Positions 1-8,700 of a stretch of 33,559 bases of DNA are shown piece after piece. The position numbers and the translations under genes are program-made. The DNA comes from an uncultured Flavobacteriaceae bacterium. GTDB lineage: Bacteria > Bacteroidota > Bacteroidia > Flavobacteriales > Flavobacteriaceae. The number at the start of each line of letters is the position of its first letter. Position 1 is the first letter of the stretch. The stretch lies in assembly GCA_947498845.1 (NCBI GenBank), contig CANMLX010000045.1:1-33559 (forward strand), given 5' to 3'. The notes beneath the pieces were generated by a model, which was given only the letters and a program-made list of their open reading frames with translations, did not search any database and was not told the DNA's origin.

Positions 1-125
1 TCTTCTTGTTCTTGAAATCCATAAGGGTGGTCTGTTCCTGAAATCAGGTTATTATACCCTTTATGTTTGAGCCCAAAGGGATAGTAGTTATTCTCTTCAA
101 GGATTTCAAGAACGATTATTTCCAT
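1..125 (-). pseudogene. Rhs core fragment, cut by left window edge
   Basis: On the minus strand the frame beginning at the ATG at 125 reads EILEENNYYPFGLKHKGYNN, the same stretch that lies near the end of the core of the 1304-aa Rhs protein (minus strand, around 2580-2650). After KGYNN it diverges from that protein (LISGTDHPYGFQEQE) and continues out of the window. Only about 40 codons are visible and the Rhs-like part starts abruptly, with no upstream YD repeats, so I read it as a displaced core/CT cassette rather than an intact gene. A toxin tip probably lies to the left, outside the window. Confidence 0.7.
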
Positions 126-210
126 CCTTTGTCTATACCTTCATCTAATATTTCTCCTCTTTTATCAACAATACCCTCAATTTGTCCATCTCTCTCCCAA
201 CCATTTTTAG
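126..210 (-). other. Short spacer with an open non-ATG frame
   Basis: This spacer lies between the small lipoprotein gene and the left-edge Rhs fragment. One minus-strand frame stays open for about 34 codons (including VRLTKNGWERDGQIEGIVDK) and stops with TAA just before the Rhs-like frame begins. It could be a decayed piece of Rhs core, since VRL...EIL resembles the normal NVRLSY...EILEE order, or chance. There is no start codon of its own and no function is claimed. Confidence 0.3.
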
Positions 211-567
211 TTAATCTGACTTTGCATTACTTTTAACCTTCACAGAACTATCATTTGTATCCCAATATAATCGTAATTTATTTTTTTTTAACCAATCTTT
301 CCATTTTTTGTAATCTTCCTCTGAAGGCGGGTATGCACCTTCTAGTCCAAGTTCTTCTTCTGATTCAATTGATGTGATTTTTTCCATAAAAAATCTAGAC
401 TTTTCAAGTTCCTCTCCATCAAAAATCTTTTCAAGCTCCAAAGAATTTTTTATAATACTAAGGTTTCTTTCAAATTCTTCGCAAGCTTTATTATCCTTAC
501 ATTTTTCAATGCTAGCGCATGAAAAAAAAGATAAAAACAAAATTAAAATTAATTTACTATTCAACAT
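211..567 (-). CDS. Small lipoprotein, candidate immunity protein for the adjacent orphan Rhs CT
   Basis: A 118-aa protein. Residues 1-17 form a hydrophobic signal segment ending in LSFFSC, a loose Bacteroidota lipobox, so it is probably a lipoprotein lipidated at Cys17. The mature part is charged, helical-looking and Glu/Lys rich, with an aromatic end (KKWKDWLKKNKLRLYWD). Its start overlaps the end of the upstream Rhs CT ORF by 11 nt, the toxin-then-immunity order typical of polymorphic toxin cassettes and suggestive of translational coupling. The immunity role is inferred from position and size. I do not recognise the family with certainty. Confidence 0.6.
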   Translation of the reverse strand: MLNSKLILILFLSFFSCASIEKCKDNKACEEFERNLSIIKNSLELEKIFDGEELEKSRFFMEKITSIESEEELGLEGAYPPSEEDYKKWKDWLKKNKLRLYWDTNDSSVKVKSNAKSD

Positions 568-1294
568 TTGTTACATTTAGATTTTTATAAGTCATTTTAA
601 CCTGTTTGGTCTCTCCATTTTTGGTATAGGTAAACGTTACAACTCCTGAAATAGAAGTTCTACCTTGTCTATTATATCTAGTTCTAGAGTTCGGTACGAG
701 TGTTCTTTTTAAATCTCTCTCAGTTCCTGTTCTCTTCCATTCTGTAATTTCTTCTTCTATTTTAATCCCATCTTGATGAGCTTCTCTATCATCTTTACCC
801 TCTCCTTTGTTTTTCCCAATCTGAATTGAATTTTGTTCTTTAAGCTCGTGTGCCAAAACTGATGTACTGCTCATTACTTCACCGTCTTCAAATTTGTTTA
901 TATCATCAATATCTATTGTTCCGCTCTTGGAGCCACCAGGTCCAAATTTTGTGCTACTTTCCACTACATTAATTGTTACATCATCTCCAGCTTCAACAGC
1001 TTCGTTTACAACATCAAATAAAGCTTTTTGTTCTTTGGTAAGAGATTCTTTTTGCTCATCTGTAATATTTAAAGAAACCAATCCATCTTCATCAACACTA
1101 ACATAATTACCACCTAACCCATTGTTTATGGCCGCTACTGCTTTATTTACAGCAGTATCTTCTCCTTCCAGAATTAAATCGTCATAGGCGGCTGGAGCCA
1201 TTCCATCTGGGTCGATAAAGAAGACAGGACTATTAAAAGCATAATTATAAGGAGAATGTCTTCTCATGAATTCAGCCAAAGGGTCAATGTTCAT
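557..1294 (-). CDS. Orphan Rhs C-terminal (CT) polypeptide, possible metallopeptidase-like toxin
   Basis: This 245-aa ORF begins inside the Rhs core hallmark (MNIDPLAE, residues 1-8), passes the pre-toxin motif DPDGMAP (28-34) and continues into a unique tip. The frame upstream matches Rhs core for only about a dozen codons (KHDPALGRW) before a stop at 1337-1339, so the protein lacks the shell needed for delivery. In the tip, LAHELKEQ places H149, E150 and E153 in one helix-like stretch and AHQDG places H173 further on. This resembles, but does not equal, the HExxH zinc-peptidase pattern. The last 45 residues are basic and beta-like. Such silent orphan CTs are common downstream of intact rhs genes and can be recombined onto them. 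Metallopeptidase activity is a weak inference. Confidence 0.7.
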   Translation of the reverse strand: MNIDPLAEFMRRHSPYNYAFNSPVFFIDPDGMAPAAYDDLILEGEDTAVNKAVAAINNGLGGNYVSVDEDGLVSLNITDEQKESLTKEQKALFDVVNEAVEAGDDVTINVVESSTKFGPGGSKSGTIDIDDINKFEDGEVMSSTSVLAHELKEQNSIQIGKNKGEGKDDREAHQDGIKIEEEITEWKRTGTERDLKRTLVPNSRTRYNRQGRTSISGVVTFTYTKNGETKQVKMTYKNLNVTNVE

Positions 1295-1345
1295 CCAACG
1301 TCCTAATGCAGGATCGTGCTTATCTATATACTTAACTTACTCTTG

Positions 1346-1387
1346 ACGGTACTAGTAAATACTAGCACTAGCCGTTACGCATACTAG
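1346..1387. repeat. ACTAG-rich imperfect hairpin at cassette junction
   Basis: Four copies of ACTAG lie at about 1351, 1361, 1367 and 1383. ACGG (1346-1349) plus CTAGT (1352-1356) can pair with ACTAG (1367-1371) plus CCGT (1372-1375), leaving a 2-nt bulge. The segment lies exactly between the stop of the 124-aa gene and the point where Rhs core similarity starts, so it may mark a recombination scar or act as a terminator for the upstream operon. Confidence 0.35.
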
Positions 1388-1400
1388 GGCCATCAGGGGT

Positions 1401-1775
1401 TTACTTCCCATGTGAAAGATACTCTACGGAACCATTTTTAGAATTTATTATAATAACAAAAACACCTCCTTTTCTATTTTTTTTAATTTTCCCCTGAAAT
1501 ATCCAAAAATCATTGACTTGACAACTAAAGAATGGTTTTTGTTTTAGAATATTAAATCTACCGTAAACATCATACAGGATGACTTTTGCTATTTTTTTAG
1601 CCTGCCTTTTTTTCAATTCCAAATGATAGCCGTTTTTATTCAATTCTATGTTGGAATTATTTTTGATATCATATTTATCCAAAATATCTTTCCCCTTTTT
1701 TATATCACCTTCTTGACAAAAAATATTTGTTTGTAAAAAAAGTGCGAATAAAAAAATTAATATTTCCCTCATCAT
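1401..1775 (-). CDS. Exported NTF2-fold-like immunity protein candidate
   Basis: A 124-aa protein with a signal peptide (residues 1-20, ending near IFC/QEG). The mature part shows an alpha region (KKRQAKKIAKVILYDVYG) followed by strands including DFWIFQGKI, GGVFVIIIN and a terminal YLSHGK. This order (YG...KPF...W.I.G......GG.F.I.I..K.G.V....HGK) fits the NTF2-fold immunity families that I know from polymorphic toxin loci. The ATG lies 11 nt after the stop of the full Rhs gene, so the two are almost certainly co-transcribed and this is the likely cognate immunity protein. A signal peptide implies protection in the periplasm or at the outer membrane. The family call is from pattern memory, not from a search. 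Confidence 0.65.
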   Translation of the reverse strand: MMREILIFLFALFLQTNIFCQEGDIKKGKDILDKYDIKNNSNIELNKNGYHLELKKRQAKKIAKVILYDVYGRFNILKQKPFFSCQVNDFWIFQGKIKKNRKGGVFVIIINSKNGSVEYLSHGK

Positions 1776-1786
1776 TTTGCCGTGTT

Positions 1787-4700
1787 TTATAATCTCTCTT
1801 TTACTATTTTCTTGTAGTTATTACTTAACTTTTTTCTCACTTCCCTATTTTTCTTAGTATACTCTTTCTGATCCTTTCTCGTTTGCTTTTTTGATTGAAA
1901 TTTTGTTATAGCAAAATTCTCATTTAACACCTCTGGGTCATTGGGATCGCTAGGAGAATCTACGTCGACCACATCTGTTTCCCCTGTTTCAGGATTATAT
2001 ATTAAAGAAGACCCGTCAGGTGTTGTTACATATTCAGGAACTTCGTTTTCTTTTGAAAAATCTTTATCCTGATCAGAGAATTGATTATTATCATATTTTT
2101 CATTATAAGCACCATGTGTATGAATACCAGCTTCTTTAGTCCCTTCTTTATCACTTACAGGATTAGCTGGAGCGCCTGCTTTACCCCCTCTTTTTGGATC
2201 ATTATATGTATATTTTTTATTTCCATTTTCATCTGTGTACGAATAAATTGTTGCTGAATATTCTCTATTTTCTTGAATTGAAAATTTACCATATATCTTA
2301 ATAAAATCTTTTGCAGCATCTTTTTTACTGTTGAATTCGTCCCCTGGATCATTACCTCTTGGAGCCATCCCATCAGGATCTATAAAATAAATAGGGTTAT
2401 TAAAAGCGTAATTGTAAGGTGAGTGCCTTCGCATCTGTTCAGCAAGAGGATCAATATTCATCCATCTACCAATTGCAGGGTCATAGTTCCTTGCTGTAAT
2501 ATCATACCACCCTAATCCAAGCTCATCCTGATACTCCTTTCCGCCAAACTTATATTTTAAAGCAGGATTCGTAGAGTTCACCACGTTATTATATCCTTTA
2601 TGTTTAAGTCCAAAAGGATAGTAGTTATTCTCTTCCAATATTTCAGAGCTATCTACAATACCATTATTGTTATCATCTTTATAACTTAACCTAACATTCC
2701 CTAAATGGTCCTTATACTGGTAAATATAATCAAATCCTCCCACATTATTAGGTTCTACGTAGCCCTCTGGGTGGTTAAAGAATTTAAGGTTTGTACCACT
2801 GGTTTCAGATTCGTAGATATAATTACCTGCATACAATGTTGTTTTACTATCTCCTGAGGTTGATGAGTTTTTTACAAATTTAGATAGCTTCATCCCTGCT
2901 GCATCATAAATATAATTTATATAACGCCCCGAACCAAAATCTACACGTGTTGGCAGATTTAAATGGTTATAACTAATATTGGTGATGCCTTTATTATAAT
3001 CTAAAGTCATATTCCCATTGGCATCGTAAATATAATCTGGAAGACTACCATTGCTTTTATCTTTAAACCCATAGGTTTTATTTTCTGTATCTGTTACTCT
3101 TGTTAACTTGTTTCCAGAATTGTAATTATAAATTAAATCGTCCATAATACCAAAATGTGCACTTTTAGAGGCTTCCGGAGTTGCTACTATATGCCCCTTA
3201 CGTAACAATGTTAGTATATTACCATTTTTATCGTAACTAATATTATTTAAATTATAACGCCCAGTATTGTCTATACCTGAGGTAATTCTGTTTAATGCAT
3301 CATAGGTATAATTATAACTTTTTAAGCTACTGTCTTCTGTATTTGCTGTTTTCCATTGGATCTCGCTTATATTGCCATTGTACAGTGGAGTTGCCCCCTC
3401 ATTATATCCTATTTTAAACCCAAATAAATCGTTTCCTAAACTGTTGGGATTATTTATGTTTTTTAACCAACCGCGTATGTTATATGTATAATCTATGGTT
3501 TGTAACCTATTTGTAGTGGTAGTTTTTCCTCCTATTCCTTTTGTTATTAATTGCCCTAATTCATCATACGTATTTGATACGATAAGTTCGGTTGGAAAAT
3601 TATCTGGATTAATACGTAAAACAACACCTGGTAATAATGTAGCATTGGTTATTGTTATACTATTGGATGCAACAAATTCCTGATTACCAATAGTGCCGTT
3701 TTGTCCATCTAATTGAAAGTCTACGCCATCGGTATCTGATTGCCCACAATAATAGTCTAAGGTTTCATCCCCCACACACTGTGTTTGGGAGATAAGTCTA
3801 TTCATGTGATCATAAGCAAAATTATCTATCGTAACTATTATCTTATTATTTTTTATATGGCTTGTTCTAACTTTTTTTGTTAAACCTGTAAACTCCTCTA
3901 ATTTTGTTTCTACTATATCTACAGTTTCCAAATAGTTGTTTTTGCTATATATGTACACAGGTCTTGCTTTTTCATCGTAATAAGTTATGGTAGTAATCCA
4001 CTTTTCTGGAGATACATCTAATACTTTTACTTTAGTTCCTGTGATGAGTCCTTTTGTTGTGCTTGTAGTATTTTTTGCTGTATTGCCAAATACGTTTACT
4101 GTTGTAGGCTGTCCTAATCTATCAAACACATAATCATCATAATAATTTATGGTATAAATCTCTGTATTGGTATTTGGAAAACTCTGGTTACTATAATAGT
4201 GCGTACTTCCTGCTGCATTTAATTTGCTCTCGTATAGTTTTGCTCCATTAGTATTAACATAAAAATTGTTTACTTCATTTTGCATTGTTGGTTGATCTAT
4301 TATACTAGCATGCGTATATTTTCCCGTGTATACCACACGCCCGTGTACATCGTACTTTGTAAATAGCCACGCTTTATCATCTCTTAAATTAGCATCTTGC
4401 GTTAAAACAGGTTGATCTTGCCGGTTGTAAATTATGTATTCCCAATCTTTCCCAGGTATTTTTTTTCTAACCAATCTATTTCTGTAATCATAAATATACT
4501 GGTAGCATAATTCATTAAGTTCTGTTGTACTTATACCATCATTGGTATTTACTTTTGGTGGCAACACATAGGTTAAATTACCATAATCATCGTATACATA
4601 ATAAGTATCATGAGGTATATCATCATTATAAGTACGCTTAAGTATGACTTCCCCTTGTAGATTTTTAAACTCTTCTGTTGTGTGGTTGTTTCCTGAGTTA

Positions 4701-5701
4701 AATCTCCAGTTTTCATCTTTGGTTACAGTTTTAAATAATTTACCTTCTTCATAAAAACCAGAATCTACAATTTCAGGGGTTTGCTCATTATTATTTAAAT
4801 AATTAACTTCAAAATATTTTAATTCATTATTAGAATTAGAATTGTACTCAAATTTAATAGTATGACTGTCTAGTGTTTCCTGCGGGGCTATTTTCTCAAT
4901 AAGTTCCCAGTCTTTTCCAGGTGCACCCTGTTCTATGATACGGCCTAAAGAAGAATTTTCTATAGTATTCTTAGAATAAGGGTTTTGCGTGTATTCGTAT
5001 TTTTCTGTATTGTAAAAATTATGTGTTTCATCTATAGCATTTGTTCTTATAGCCCCATTATTTGTGCTGGTAGTGGCATAAGGTAAATACGTTTTAGTTT
5101 GTCTCCCTAAACCATCATATATTATGGGTGTTACTATGTCTTGGTAACTCCCACCTGCTTTTATAGCAATTTGCTGGATAGGTCTACCTATGTTATCCAT
5201 ATAAGTAATATTTTCGATTTTCTGAGCGTTAGACCCATTTTCGATATTTTGAATAGTGGCTGCAGAGCGATAGGCTGTAGTTTTTATATAGTTTTGATTG
5301 GCTTCTATAGGAGCTGGTACGATAACGTTTTGTTTTTTACGTACAAACTTTTTACCGTATAAAGGTCCTACAGTATTGGGATCATTAATATCTTTTACAA
5401 CAAGTGCATGTATAATGGTCGTTGAAACTGTTTCTAGTTGACTATTCCAAATAACAGTTATAGCTTTAGGCATACCAGAGGCGTTAAACGTTGTTTCTGT
5501 AATGGTACCTAAAGCTGAATTAGAGAGTTCCATCTCACTATAATTAAAATCAAAATCGGTTTGAATAGTATAGGTGTAAGGAATACCAAATTCAACATCG
5601 CGTTCTCCCGATATTATAAAGTCTTGTGCGAATAATGATTGTATTGCTGTAATTAAAAAACAGCAAATTAAACATAAGGTTTTGTTTGTATTATTTTTCA
5701 T
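1787..5701 (-). CDS. Full-length Rhs protein with DUF6443 N-terminus and JAMM-like (DUF4329-like) toxin tip
   Basis: A 1304-aa secreted protein. The signal peptide spans about residues 1-25 (SLFA/QDF). A DUF6443-type region starts near 137 (NYIKTTAYR, ITYMDNIGRPIQQ). Many YD/RHS repeats follow (YDGLGRQ, YDDYGNL, YDVHGRV, YDELGQL, YDANGNM). The core then closes with NNYYPFG, ARNYDPAIGRWMNIDPLAE and DPDGMAP near residue 1110. The roughly 190-aa tip contains H1194-T-H1196, then S1209-x-x-D1212, the HxH...SxxD spacing of JAB/JAMM metallopeptidases, then TPDGSSLIYNPETG. I associate this combination with DUF4329. The C-terminus is very basic. By family knowledge the YD shell encapsulates the tip. 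The ATG lies 6 nt after the upstream shell gene's stop, implying one operon. Toxicity and target are inferred. Confidence 0.85.
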   Translation of the reverse strand: MKNNTNKTLCLICCFLITAIQSLFAQDFIISGERDVEFGIPYTYTIQTDFDFNYSEMELSNSALGTITETTFNASGMPKAITVIWNSQLETVSTTIIHALVVKDINDPNTVGPLYGKKFVRKKQNVIVPAPIEANQNYIKTTAYRSAATIQNIENGSNAQKIENITYMDNIGRPIQQIAIKAGGSYQDIVTPIIYDGLGRQTKTYLPYATTSTNNGAIRTNAIDETHNFYNTEKYEYTQNPYSKNTIENSSLGRIIEQGAPGKDWELIEKIAPQETLDSHTIKFEYNSNSNNELKYFEVNYLNNNEQTPEIVDSGFYEEGKLFKTVTKDENWRFNSGNNHTTEEFKNLQGEVILKRTYNDDIPHDTYYVYDDYGNLTYVLPPKVNTNDGISTTELNELCYQYIYDYRNRLVRKKIPGKDWEYIIYNRQDQPVLTQDANLRDDKAWLFTKYDVHGRVVYTGKYTHASIIDQPTMQNEVNNFYVNTNGAKLYESKLNAAGSTHYYSNQSFPNTNTEIYTINYYDDYVFDRLGQPTTVNVFGNTAKNTTSTTKGLITGTKVKVLDVSPEKWITTITYYDEKARPVYIYSKNNYLETVDIVETKLEEFTGLTKKVRTSHIKNNKIIVTIDNFAYDHMNRLISQTQCVGDETLDYYCGQSDTDGVDFQLDGQNGTIGNQEFVASNSITITNATLLPGVVLRINPDNFPTELIVSNTYDELGQLITKGIGGKTTTTNRLQTIDYTYNIRGWLKNINNPNSLGNDLFGFKIGYNEGATPLYNGNISEIQWKTANTEDSSLKSYNYTYDALNRITSGIDNTGRYNLNNISYDKNGNILTLLRKGHIVATPEASKSAHFGIMDDLIYNYNSGNKLTRVTDTENKTYGFKDKSNGSLPDYIYDANGNMTLDYNKGITNISYNHLNLPTRVDFGSGRYINYIYDAAGMKLSKFVKNSSTSGDSKTTLYAGNYIYESETSGTNLKFFNHPEGYVEPNNVGGFDYIYQYKDHLGNVRLSYKDDNNNGIVDSSEILEENNYYPFGLKHKGYNNVVNSTNPALKYKFGGKEYQDELGLGWYDITARNYDPAIGRWMNIDPLAEQMRRHSPYNYAFNNPIYFIDPDGMAPRGNDPGDEFNSKKDAAKDFIKIYGKFSIQENREYSATIYSYTDENGNKKYTYNDPKRGGKAGAPANPVSDKEGTKEAGIHTHGAYNEKYDNNQFSDQDKDFSKENEVPEYVTTPDGSSLIYNPETGETDVVDVDSPSDPNDPEVLNENFAITKFQSKKQTRKDQKEYTKKNREVRKKLSNNYKKIVKERL

Positions 5702-5707
5702 GATCTT

Positions 5708-8700
5708 CTATTGCTGGTTTTTGTAATAATATTCGTTTTTAGATATAACTTTATCTTCATTATCGGTTACATATTCCAGTCTATTAAAGTCATCATAATG
5801 ATATGTAGTGGTTCTTCCCCTAGGGTCTGTGACAGTTTGTATACCTACGAGTTCTTTGTAAGCGTATGTGGTAACCATTGCTTCTTTTAAACTTGTATTT
5901 GTTCTTAATGCAGCTTCTTGAACTGTGCTTAACTCATTAGTTATGTTTAATGTTGAAAACTCAGAAAGTGCTAATATTTTATTATTCGTAGCGTTTTCTA
6001 TTTTTGCTATAGGGTAGGTTTGATTATAGCCCCATATATAAGTAGTATGCACACCAGACTCTATATTTTTAGTTTCTAAAATATTTCCTTTGGAATCGTA
6101 TTTGATGTATTCTATTTTATCTTCTAAAGTATTATATCCTTTGGCTGTTTTAAAAAGCTTAGGAACAATTATATTATTTGAGAGCTTTTTAAATTCTATA
6201 CGATTAGTAGAGATTAATTTTTCTACCCCATTAATTTCTTTGTAAATCATAGTTTGCACTGGTATGTTAACTCTATTTTGATCAATAAAATCTTGCATTA
6301 AATTTTTTTGTTCTTGAGATAAGCCAGATACATATTTTAACATTTCTTCCGGACGATAGGTCTTCGTAATTTGTTTTTCTCCATTTCCTAATAAACTTTC
6401 TGAGTTGACTAGTTGCCTATGTGTTGTTAATTGAAGATTAGAATTATCACCAACTTCATAATCAAAATTACTAATTGATGAAACTATGAGTTTATTACTG
6501 GATGAGGGTTCATAAACTGAATGTTCTGTTCTGGTTAACAGGACTAGCTCTTCAGGAATTAAGTACCGCGTATTTATACCATAATTATAAGGGGAATGTA
6601 TTTGATATATATCATACAAATACAATCCTTGAATTTTATCTATTAAATATTTTTCATAATAATTTATAGTATATTCTACTTTTTTATCATTACTATCTAA
6701 TTTTGTTAATGATTTGAGTTTACTATTGATTGAACTGGAAAATATAGGAGCAAAAGGTTTGTTACTAGATTCCGTATCTATATAATAGCTATAAATGCTA
6801 GAGAAGTTATTATTACCATTACTAACATCAATAAACTCCTCTTTTACAGAAGAGTAACTCACTATATTTCCCTGTACACCTCCAGCGACAGGCACATTAC
6901 TATCTGATTTGAACCGAATAACATTATAAGTACTCCCATCATCAGGAACTTTGGTAAAAGGGTGATAATACATAGGATTACTTAATAAAACTCCTGAAGA
7001 AGTTTCCTGATATTCGTTATCGATACGAATTTTTTCCTTATAAGAAAAAATTCGTATATTTTTTGGAGATGTAATTTGTTTAACTCTAAGCCCACCTGCT
7101 TTATAACCTTGTACCACCTGCGCTTTAGTTTTACTTGTATAAATAAATTCCAGATTGCCTGTTAAATATTGATCTAGTAGTGCTAGATTATCTTGATAAC
7201 TTGGTTGCATATTTGAAAACCGAACTCTATAATCTCCTTCGGGGAAGCCATAATCAAATTCTTTTTCAAAACTTCTAAAAGGCTCATATTCTGTCCAAGG
7301 AGGCATATTTTGTGCAAAACTATGCAATGCAATACTTTCAATTGGAATTTCCTGATTTCCTTGTAATTTGTATAGATTGAGAAAAAATACATTAGAGAAT
7401 TGAGAAGCATAATCATAAAACTCTTTAGCTATATCAATAGATAGAGTAAATGATTCTACTACATCGTCGGCAGTAATGGTAAATTCACGATAATTTGGGT
7501 AAGCTCCCGTAGTTGTATCCAACTCTTTGGGTGTAAATGATGGGGTTGAATGACTCAAGTAATTACGAATAGGTAAGCTTTCTTTTCTTTTAATTATTCG
7601 AGGAAGATTAACTCCTCCTCCATAAAATTCATTAAGCTCATACTCATATTTTACTTTTCCTCCCGTTGGGTATTCTATTTCTTTGAGCGTCCCTAAAACC
7701 GTATTATTAAAACTAGCTCTTCTGTCTGCACCACCAAAAGAACTTCTTTTTTCATTATCAAATGTTATTATTTCTGGTATAGAAGACCCTGTACTTTTCC
7801 CATTATAATATCCCCAATGATCAAAACCATTAGAATTTTTTGGTGCTAATGGTTTTTCTTCATGGTAAGTAAACTTGTATGGAGGTAAGCTTTCTTGCGT
7901 ATTGTTAATATTTGTTTCTTTAAGTTCTAGAAGTTTCAATCTTTTAAGCTTCTTCTTTTGAGATTGAGTTCCAGCAGCATCTGCATTAAAATAATCATGC
8001 TCAAAATCTATTTTTTTTATAAGATTTAAATCATTGTCAAAAATTTCAATGTTAGATAATTTTTTAGCATACCCTGTCCCATAATCATCTCTATTGGTTG
8101 TAGTAAACTCAACTTTACCGCCATCCCAAACAATACGCTTAAGCAAATTACTTACTGCATTAATACTTGTTGATCCGGTTACCTTATGACTCAAATTATC
8201 TACTATCAATTCATTAGTTGTATTGACTAATTTTATCCATTTTTCAGGCTGCGTACTTGAATTGTTAGGTATAACCCTGTAATCAACACTTTCACTAACT
8301 CTAGATATATTATGGATATAATTTTCATCCTCTTCGTATTCAAAAAATATTTCTTGTTTTGTATTTGTTGTTATTTTTGTTAATAACCATCCCGATATGT
8401 GTAACCTATTGTATGGTGTAGAACTAGTAGTGGATTTATCTCTTTTATTGAACTCATATATTGTTCCTTCTGGATCAGTTACTTTAAAATAAGGATTTGT
8501 GTATCTATCTAATAGTTCTATTTTAAGGTTGTATTCATTATTTAGTAATTTTCCTCTTATTGTTCCATTACTATCAATCGTTTGCATAATAAATTTCCCT
8601 GAAAATCCACCAAAATTAAACATGAATAAATCTGGTTCTGTATCTGAAACTTTTCTATGTTCATTACTTCTAGTGATTTCTACAAACTCATCTTTATAAA

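Noticed and set aside
211..567. Frameshift joining the lipoprotein to the open frame at 126-210
   Set aside because: The lipoprotein has a natural-looking hydrophilic end after LYWD, and the downstream frame has no clear continuation of it.
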